Below are positions 58,740 through 64,000 of a DNA stretch of 64,000 nucleotides, piece by piece. The translations under genes were made by a program, and so were the position numbers. The stretch comes from Verrucomicrobiota bacterium. GTDB lineage: Bacteria; Verrucomicrobiota; Verrucomicrobiia; Opitutales; Opitutaceae. The stretch is from contig JAEYUW010000036.1 of assembly GCA_023432225.1 (NCBI GenBank), forward strand, positions 231,717 through 295,716, read 5' to 3'. Below the pieces are notes generated by a model. It was given only the letters and a program-made list of their open reading frames with translations. It was not told the origin of the DNA and ran no database searches. Positions within the stretch are counted from its first letter, which is position 1, and every line of letters begins with the position of its first letter.

Positions 58740-60368
58740 TCACACCTGAAGCACGCCCGTGTGGAAGCTGGCACTCGGCGCTGGCCGGCACGCCAACTCG
58801 AAGGCGCGGATGAGCGTGTCGCGCGTCTGATGCGGCTGGATGAGCGCATCGACCCAGCCGCGCGCCGCACCGTAGCGGATGTCGGTTTGCTCAACGTAGC
58901 CGGCCTTCACTTGGGCGCGGAGCGCGTCGAGCTCTTCCTTCGTGCGCTCGGCCTTGCCGGATTTCGCGAGGATGTTGAACACGACGTCGCTCGCCTGCGC
59001 GGCGCCCATGACGGCGTATTTGCCGTGCGGCCACGAGAAGATGAAGCGCGGGTCGAAGGCCTTGCCGCACATCGCGTAGTTGCCGGCGCCGAACGAGCCG
59101 CCGGTGATGACGGTGATCTTCGGCACGGTGGAGTTGCTGAGCGCGTTCACCATTTTCGCGCCACTGCGGATGATGCCGCTCTGCTCGGCGTCTTTGCCGA
59201 CCATGAAGCCCGACACGTCCTGCAGGAACAGCAGCGGCACGCGCGTCTGGTTGCAGTCCAGGATGAACCGCGCGCCCTTGTCGGCGCTGTCGGCGTAGAT
59301 GACGCCCGGCATCTGCAGGCCGGCCGCGCCGGCGGCTTTCGACTGCACGCGCATGCGCTGGTTGGCGACGATGCCGATGGGGCGGCCGCCGAGGCGCGCG
59401 AAAGCGCAGACGATGCTCTTGCCGTAGTCGGCCTTGTATTCGTCGAGCGAACCGGCGTCCACGAGGCAGCGGATGACGTCGCGCACGTCGTATTCCTTGC
59501 GGCCGTCGACGCTCACCAATTCATAAATCTTCGAAGCCGGAAACTCCGTCTTGAGCTGATCGCTGACCGCTGATCGCTGATCGCTCGCCTCAGCGGGCAG
59601 CAGCCCGATGAGGCTCCGCAGCCGCCTGAGCGCCGCCGGATCGTCCTTCTCCTTGAAATCCACCGTGCCGGAAATCTCTGCGTGCATCGCGGCGCCGCCG
59701 AGCGTCTCGGTGTCGGTTTCCTGGCCGATGGCGGCTTTCACGAGCTGCGGGCCGGCGAGGTAGAGGCCGCTGCCCTCGGTCATGAGAATTTTGTCGCAGA
59801 GCACGGGGAGATACGCGCCGCCCGCGACGCAGTTGCCCATGATGGCGGCGTATTGAGGGATGCCGGCGGCGGAGATGACGGCGTTGTTGCGGAAGATGCG
59901 GCCGAAGTCGTCCTCGTCGGGGAAGATTTCGTCCTGCATCGGCAGAAACACGCCGGAGGAGTCCACGAGATAGACGAGCGGTAGATTGCACTCGAAGGCG
60001 ATGCGCTGCGCGCGGAGGACTTTCTTGCACGTCATCGGGACGAATGCGCCGGCCTTCACGGTGGCGTCGTTGGCGACGATCATGCACGGATGGCCGGCGA
60101 TGTCGCCGATGCCCGTGACGACGCCCGCGCCGGGGAACGCGCCCCACTCGCGATACATGCCGTGTGCCGCCCAGAGCCCGACCTCGAGGAACGAGTCCGG
60201 CGAATCGATCAGCGCCGCGATGCGCTCGCGCACGAAGAGGCGCCCGAGCTTGTGCTGACGCTCCTGCCCCGCCGCGCCGCCGCCCTCGCGCAACGTGGCT
60301 TCCTGCTGCGCGATTTCATTGCAGCGGTCGAGGAGCGCGGGAGTGGGGGAAGGGGCGGTGGGTTTCAC
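58740..60368 (-). CDS. Acyl-CoA carboxylase carboxyltransferase subunit (MccB/PccB family)
   Basis: With GTG 60368 the protein has 542 residues. It transfers CO2 from biotin to an acyl-CoA. Landmarks are RLFVRERIAALIDSPDSFLE, NDATVKAGAFVPMTCKKVLR, VYLVDSSGVFLPMQDEIFPD, MGNCVAGGAYLPVLCDKIL and, in the C-terminal half, FLQDVSGFMVGKDAEQSGII and SFGAGNYAMCGKAFDPRF. The LVDSSGVFLPMQDEIFPD block is closest to methylcrotonyl-CoA or geranyl-CoA carboxylase beta chains, though propionyl-CoA cannot be ruled out. Residues 261-272 are a repeat insertion (see 59553-59582). The GTG overlaps the TGA of the orphan gene upstream (GTGA). The biotin subunit is not in the window. Confidence 0.93.
   Translation of the reverse strand: MKPTAPSPTPALLDRCNEIAQQEATLREGGGAAGQERQHKLGRLFVRERIAALIDSPDSFLEVGLWAAHGMYREWGAFPGAGVVTGIGDIAGHPCMIVANDATVKAGAFVPMTCKKVLRAQRIAFECNLPLVYLVDSSGVFLPMQDEIFPDEDDFGRIFRNNAVISAAGIPQYAAIMGNCVAGGAYLPVLCDKILMTEGSGLYLAGPQLVKAAIGQETDTETLGGAAMHAEISGTVDFKEKDDPAALRRLRSLIGLLPAEASDQRSAVSDQLKTEFPASKIYELVSVDGRKEYDVRDVIRCLVDAGSLDEYKADYGKSIVCAFARLGGRPIGIVANQRMRVQSKAAGAAGLQMPGVIYADSADKGARFILDCNQTRVPLLFLQDVSGFMVGKDAEQSGIIRSGAKMVNALSNSTVPKITVITGGSFGAGNYAMCGKAFDPRFIFSWPHGKYAVMGAAQASDVVFNILAKSGKAERTKEELDALRAQVKAGYVEQTDIRYGAARGWVDALIQPHQTRDTLIRAFELACRPAPSASFHTGVLQV
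59553..59582. repeat. Four heptamers inside the carboxyltransferase gene
   Basis: On the coding strand the sequence reads GCGATCA, GCGATCA, GCGGTCA, GCGATCA, GC. It encodes the non-conserved stretch EASDQRSAVSDQL between two conserved blocks. Confidence 0.8.
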
Positions 60369-60814
60369 GAGACGAACTTCCCTAGGTAACGAACTTTGGG
60401 AGCTTCGTAGGCGAGGACATCGACAATGTGGTCGAGGCAATAGATTCCAAAATGCTGAGGCTTCGCCGGTAGAATCTCTGTGCTGACTACCAACTGTTCT
60501 AGTCGGTCGAGCAGTTGGGATTTCGAATACTGTCTAATCGGACCGCCTTGAAACACATCCGAGGCAATGGTTCCGGCGTGCGATTCGTCGCAAGAGCTGA
60601 AGTAGAGGTAGTGCGTCCAGCCAAGTTCGTAGCGTTCGACAGGCTCAGGTTCGACAGGCGTGCCCAGCAACTCGTCCACGTGTTTCCCAAGAATCTGTCG
60701 CGGCATCAGCTTCGCAGATGGTGAAACAATGACCGTGAGATGTCTGCTTGCGCTTTCTGTGAGGGATACCAGATGAAGCCAATTCGTTAAGCTCTGTAGT
60801 TTCTCAAAATTCAT
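60365..60814 (-). CDS. Small protein of unknown function with atypical base composition
   Basis: With ATG 60814 the product is 149 residues, starting MNFEKLQSLTNWLHLVSLTE. It is soluble, without signal peptide or recognisable motif; LGWTHYLYFSSCDESHAGT and KPQHFGIYCLDHIVDVLAYE look like folded segments. Its G+C content is visibly lower (about half) than that of the genes on both sides, and codon use is more relaxed, which suggests recent acquisition. It begins 7 bp after the mutase stop and its stop overlaps the carboxyltransferase GTG, so it sits tightly within the operon. Function unknown. Confidence 0.7.
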   Translation of the reverse strand: MNFEKLQSLTNWLHLVSLTESASRHLTVIVSPSAKLMPRQILGKHVDELLGTPVEPEPVERYELGWTHYLYFSSCDESHAGTIASDVFQGGPIRQYSKSQLLDRLEQLVVSTEILPAKPQHFGIYCLDHIVDVLAYEAPKVRYLGKFVS

Positions 60815-60821
60815 GTGAGGG

Positions 60822-62678
60822 TCATACCATCGGTCGGAATTTTCCGACCACGCCGGTGAGACATGCCGTGATTTGGCCGAGGGAGCAAACTTCGACGGTG
60901 TGCACGAGTTCACCGAAGACGTTGCCGCCGTTGCGGGCGACGTTTTCGAGGCGTTGCAGGGCGTCCGGCGCCTTCTTGGCGTGCTTCTTCTTGAAGGTTT
61001 TCAGGCGCTCGACTTGCAGGCGTTGCTTCTTCGGCGGCGTGCGGGCGAGGGGGACGTTTGGGTGCGCTTCGTCGGAGACGTATTTGTTGAGGCCGATGAT
61101 CGGTCGCTGGTGCGCGTAGATTTGTTTCTCGTAGGCGTGGCCGGCTTCCTGGATTTTGCTGCGCTGGTAGCGCTGCTCCATCGCGGCAATGACGCCGCCG
61201 AGCGTGTCCATCTCGCGGAAGACATCGAGGATGCCTTTCTCGACTTGGCGCTCGAGCGCGAGCAGGCCGGGCGCGCCGCCGAACATGTTCATCATGTGCT
61301 TAAACACGCCGGATTCCTCGAGGATGATCGACTGGCCGTGCGAGGCGAGGAGCGCGTATTTCTCGGTCGGCGTCGTGAACGGCTCGTCGGCGGAGTTGGA
61401 GTGGCACGAGTTGGTGTAATTCATGTAGGCCAGCATCAACTCGACGGCGGTGCGCGTGAGGTTGTTCTGAAACTCCGCGGCGATGAGCGAGCGGCCGGAG
61501 GTCTGCGTGTGCAGCTTGAGGATTTGCGCCTTCGCGTCGGCGCCGAAAACGTCGCGCATCGCGATGGCCCAGATGCGGCGGCAGACGCGGCCGAGCACGA
61601 GGTATTCGACGTCGAGGCCGCAGTCCAAGAAGAACGAGAGGCGCGGGCCAAACAGGTTCACGTCGGCGCCGCGCTGCTTGAGCAGCTCGACGTAGGTGAA
61701 GCCGTTCGAGAGCGTGAACGCGGCTTGCTGCACGGGCGTCGCGCCGGCTTCGGCGATGTGGTAACCGGAGATCGAGACGGGATACCAGCGCGGCATGTTG
61801 GGCACGCACCACTCCATCATGTCGCCGAGGAAGCGGAGCGAGGCGTCGATGGGGAAGATGACTTCGTTCTGCGCCTGCACTTCCTTGAGCATGTCGGCTT
61901 GGATCGTGCCGCGGAGATTCGGCACGCAGTCGGCGCCGAAGCGGCGTTTCGCGGCGGCGATGAACATCGCGAGGATGATCGGCGCGGGCGCGTTCATCGT
62001 CATGGAGACGGAGGCGTCCTTGCGCGTGAGGTCGAAGCCGGCGAAGAGCCGCTGCATGTCCTCGACCGTGTCGATCGCGACGCCGCCTTCGCCGACCTTG
62101 CCGAGCACGCCATCGTGGTCGGAGTCGAGGCCGTAGAGCGTGGGGCCGTCGAACGCGGTCGAGAGGCGGATGCTCTTCTGGTTTCGCGAAAGGTATTTGA
62201 AGCGCGCGTTGGTGTCCTCCGCGAGGCCGAGGCCGGCGAAGAGGCGCATGGGTTCTTCGCCGGCGGACGCGGCGGGAGTGGTGGAAGCGGAGGCCTTGGG
62301 GTGGCGCGCGTTGACCTCAACGCGCGTGGAACTCTCGCTCGGGGGCGAGGCTTTGAGTGCGTTGGGGTCAACGCGCTCCACCTCGCGGTCGAGATACATT
62401 TCGCGATACGCGGCGGTAGCGTAGGGGAACTGACCGGGCAGGCCTTGACCGAGGAGGTAGTCGGCGATCGCGCCGGGCTCGTCGGTGTCGGGGAGCGCGA
62501 GGCGCGGGATTTTCGTGCCAGTGGGCGAGGTGGTGTGGTCGACGCTCGCGCGGATTTTCTCCCACTTCGCGCGGAGGTCGGCGGCGTAGGCGGCGTCGGT
62601 GCGCGCGCGCTGAACTTCGGAGCGGACGAAGGCGTTGTAGGTGTCGACGGAGTCGGCGATGCGACCGAGGGAGCTCAT
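60822..62678 (-). CDS. Coenzyme B12-dependent acyl-CoA mutase, catalytic subunit (IcmF/MCM family)
   Basis: The 618-residue protein lacks a B12-binding domain; that domain is in the next gene upstream. LSTAFDGPTLYGLDSDHDGVLGKVGEGGVAIDT and MNAPAPIILAMFIAAAKRRF and SISGYHIAEAGATPVQQAAF are family landmarks of methylmalonyl-CoA/isobutyryl-CoA mutases. FAGLGLAEDTNARFKYLSRNQ is closest to the fused isobutyryl-CoA mutase IcmF. The substrate-selecting positions appear to be Tyr95 (YREMY, aligned with MCM Tyr89) and Gln270 (KEVQAQNEVIF, aligned with MCM Arg207). Residues 99-128 are encoded by an inserted palindromic element. ATG 62678 is preceded by a longer non-coding frame. Substrate not certain: butyryl/isobutyryl-type is favoured over methylmalonyl-CoA. 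Confidence 0.88.
   Translation of the reverse strand: MSSLGRIADSVDTYNAFVRSEVQRARTDAAYAADLRAKWEKIRASVDHTTSPTGTKIPRLALPDTDEPGAIADYLLGQGLPGQFPYATAAYREMYLDREVERVDPNALKASPPSESSTRVEVNARHPKASASTTPAASAGEEPMRLFAGLGLAEDTNARFKYLSRNQKSIRLSTAFDGPTLYGLDSDHDGVLGKVGEGGVAIDTVEDMQRLFAGFDLTRKDASVSMTMNAPAPIILAMFIAAAKRRFGADCVPNLRGTIQADMLKEVQAQNEVIFPIDASLRFLGDMMEWCVPNMPRWYPVSISGYHIAEAGATPVQQAAFTLSNGFTYVELLKQRGADVNLFGPRLSFFLDCGLDVEYLVLGRVCRRIWAIAMRDVFGADAKAQILKLHTQTSGRSLIAAEFQNNLTRTAVELMLAYMNYTNSCHSNSADEPFTTPTEKYALLASHGQSIILEESGVFKHMMNMFGGAPGLLALERQVEKGILDVFREMDTLGGVIAAMEQRYQRSKIQEAGHAYEKQIYAHQRPIIGLNKYVSDEAHPNVPLARTPPKKQRLQVERLKTFKKKHAKKAPDALQRLENVARNGGNVFGELVHTVEVCSLGQITACLTGVVGKFRPMV
62298..62383. repeat. Palindromic element inserted in the mutase gene
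   Basis: The left arm (GGTGGCGCGCGTTGACCTCA and on) and right arm (GTTGGGGTCAACGCGCTCCA and on) are about 25 bp each and mutually complementary with a few mismatches; each arm also folds on itself around GTTGA/TCAAC. About 35 bp lie between. The right arm recurs in an intergenic region at 6135-6161. Confidence 0.85.
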
Positions 62679-62740
62679 GCGTGGGAATGAGAAAGTTGAG
62701 CGTTGAGAGCTGAGCGACGGCGTGTAGGCGCGGCGTATTC

Positions 62741-62797
62741 GGTAGGGGCGCTTGCCCTCAAGCGCCCTGAGGCTCGTTGAGGGCAACGGCCCCTACC
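62741..62797. repeat. Inverted repeat between mutase and chaperone genes (GGTAGGGGC type)
   Basis: The arms GGTAGGGGCGCTTGCCCTCA and TTGAGGGCAACGGCCCCTAC pair with two mismatches around 15 bp. It lies in the 138-bp spacer that separates the B12/G-protein gene from the mutase gene. Confidence 0.8.
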
Positions 62798-62816
62798 GCG
62801 TTGCGTCGTTCATTGC

Positions 62817-64000
62817 TCATGCGAGTTTGAGCTGGCAGGCGGGTTCGCCGCCGGTGGAGAGGGCGAGGTTGGCGCGGGTGGCGATGGCGTCGAAGAGAGC
62901 GCTCACGCCGGCGTCGAAATGCTTCGCGGCGGTCGTCGTGTGGAGCGTCTGGCCTTTGCCGTTTTGATCGAGGCGCGCCTGGATCTCGGCCTTGGCGGTG
63001 TGCGCCATCGGGTGGTCGCATTTGTTCAACGCGACGAAATCGGCGCCGTTGAGGAGCGCGATTTTTTGGAGCTGGATGCGGCCGCCGTAATAGGGCGCGA
63101 GCACGAAGAGTGTGGCGTCGACCAGTTTTTTCCCGCCACCGAAGACGCCGAACGGATCGCTTTCCTGGCCGACGCCGACGGACTCGACGAGAATGAGGTC
63201 GAAAACGCCGGAAGCCTTCAGGATGTCGATCGCGGCGGGTGCGGCGGCGCTGAGGCCGGTGAGGCTGCCGCGCGTGGCCATCGAGCGGAAGAACACGCGG
63301 TCGTCCTGCGCGTAGATCGCGCTCACGCGGTCGCCGAGGATCGCACCGTGCGAATCGGGGTGCGACGGATCGTTGGCGAGGATGGCGATGCGGCCGGTGG
63401 GCACGCGCTGGAGGAAGCGCGAGGTGAGTTCGTCGATCAGCGTGGACTTGCCCGCGCCGCCGGGGCCGGCGATGCCGAGCACGAAAGCACGCGCAGCGTT
63501 CTTTCGTCCGGGGTGAAGGGCGCGGGGCGATGGGCGATGGGGTTGGCCGGAGAAGGCGGCGGTTTCCGCGATCGTGATGGCGCGGGCGAGGGCGCGGTCG
63601 CCGCGGAATTTGGCGTTCGGTTTCGCGTCGCGCGCATACTCGCGCTTGATGAGCGCCATGATGTCGTCGAGCGGCGTGCCGGCGAAAAAGATGCGGTCGG
63701 TGCCCTGGCGTTTCATGACGCGTTCGTCGGCGGGCGTGATCGTGCCGCCGCCGCCACCGAAGACGGGAATGTCGCCCGAGCCGCGCGCTTTCAGTTGGTC
63801 GACGACTTCCTTGAAGAAGACGATGTGGCCGCCGTTGTAGGAGCTGAGGCCGACGACGTTGGCGTCTTCCTGAATCGCGGCGCGGGCGATGGTCGTGGCC
63901 GACTGGTGGTAGCCGAGGTAGATGACCTCGATGCCGTGGCGGGCGAGTTCGATGTTGATGGTCGTGACGGCGCTGTCGTGTCCGTCGCAGATCGGCACCG
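62817..64000 (-). CDS. B12-binding domain fused to MeaB-like G-protein chaperone, 5' end outside window
   Basis: The frame is open to the window edge. The visible part has a cobalamin-binding domain (first 125 residues: ICDGHDSAVTTINIELARHG, the DxH base-off motif with the lower-ligand His; VVGLSSYNGGHIVFF; VFGGGGGTITPADE) followed by a G3E-type GTPase (LGIAGPGGAGKSTLIDEL P-loop, VESVGVGQES switch, NKCDHP base recognition). This is the N-terminal two-thirds of IcmF in the same order, but here it ends with its own stop codon and the mutase is a separate gene. It should load and protect the mutase cofactor using GTP. The GTG at 63998 is internal. Confidence 0.9.
   Translation of the reverse strand, partial: VPICDGHDSAVTTINIELARHGIEVIYLGYHQSATTIARAAIQEDANVVGLSSYNGGHIVFFKEVVDQLKARGSGDIPVFGGGGGTITPADERVMKRQGTDRIFFAGTPLDDIMALIKREYARDAKPNAKFRGDRALARAITIAETAAFSGQPHRPSPRALHPGRKNAARAFVLGIAGPGGAGKSTLIDELTSRFLQRVPTGRIAILANDPSHPDSHGAILGDRVSAIYAQDDRVFFRSMATRGSLTGLSAAAPAAIDILKASGVFDLILVESVGVGQESDPFGVFGGGKKLVDATLFVLAPYYGGRIQLQKIALLNGADFVALNKCDHPMAHTAKAEIQARLDQNGKGQTLHTTTAAKHFDAGVSALFDAIATRANLALSTGGEPACQLKLA

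Noticed and set aside
60873..62690. Plus-strand open frame of 605 codons opposite the mutase gene
   Set aside because: Antisense shadow; the mutase motifs on the minus strand are unambiguous.
1..64000. tRNA, rRNA, prophage, integron or transposase genes
   Set aside because: None could be recognised by eye; short tRNA genes could be missed without a covariance search such as tRNAscan-SE.

Overview
The window is 64 kb of G+C-rich bacterial chromosome with dense, mostly single-copy metabolic genes. The mixture points to a Verrucomicrobium of the Opitutaceae type. It combines SusC-like TonB-dependent receptors with S9 peptidases, a PEP-CTERM protein built from autotransporter-type beta-strand repeats, GTP-dependent PEP carboxykinase, and many imperfect palindromic repeats between genes. 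This assignment is inference from gene content; no rRNA or tRNA gene was seen.

Layout. 1-9.98 kb: end of a PEP/pyruvate-binding protein, an ACT-domain regulator, a cation-efflux protein, GTP-PEPCK (pckG) and a DUF485/acetate-type symporter pair. 10-16.6 kb: two large divergent secreted or surface proteins, one with Ig-like repeats and one PEP-CTERM beta-strand repeat protein. 16.6-17.5 kb: a gene-poor stretch with palindromes. 17.5-22.2 kb: nitronate monooxygenase-like protein and PutA. 22.4-27.6 kb: a co-directional run of racemase, an HDOD-sigma factor fusion, a likely anti-sigma factor, a bactofilin-like/RDD membrane protein and a small membrane protein. 27.8-29.5 kb: purE-purK. 29.7-31.9 kb: fumarylacetoacetase coupled to an unknown protein. 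31.9-42.1 kb: an uptake/degradation locus of two tandem 919-residue TonB receptors flanked by two related S9 peptidases. 42.2-46.7 kb: transaldolase, CCA-adding enzyme, DUF423 protein, an outer-membrane-type protein and rplM-rpsI. 46.8-54.5 kb: argC-argJ-argB-argD-argF, a divergent pseudopilin, then argG. 54.6-56.8 kb: a NarL-type response regulator and a hybrid sensor kinase. 57-58.7 kb: two exported proteins with protease-like folds. 58.7-64 kb: acyl-CoA carboxyltransferase, a low-G+C orphan, and an acyl-CoA mutase split from its B12-binding/G-protein chaperone.

Working together. PEPCK, the acetate-type symporter, PutA, fumarylacetoacetase and the acyl-CoA carboxylase/mutase genes suggest growth on small acids and amino acids. 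The arg genes supply arginine through the acetyl-recycling route with bifunctional ArgJ; argH is not in the window. The TonB receptor/S9 peptidase quartet looks like a peptide acquisition unit.

Most notable are: (i) the split IcmF-like mutase, whose predicted substrate residues are a mix of known types and whose active-site loop carries an inserted palindromic element; (ii) the HDOD-ECF sigma fusion with its neighbours; and (iii) several families of imperfect inverted repeats lying at stop and start codons and, twice, inside coding sequence.
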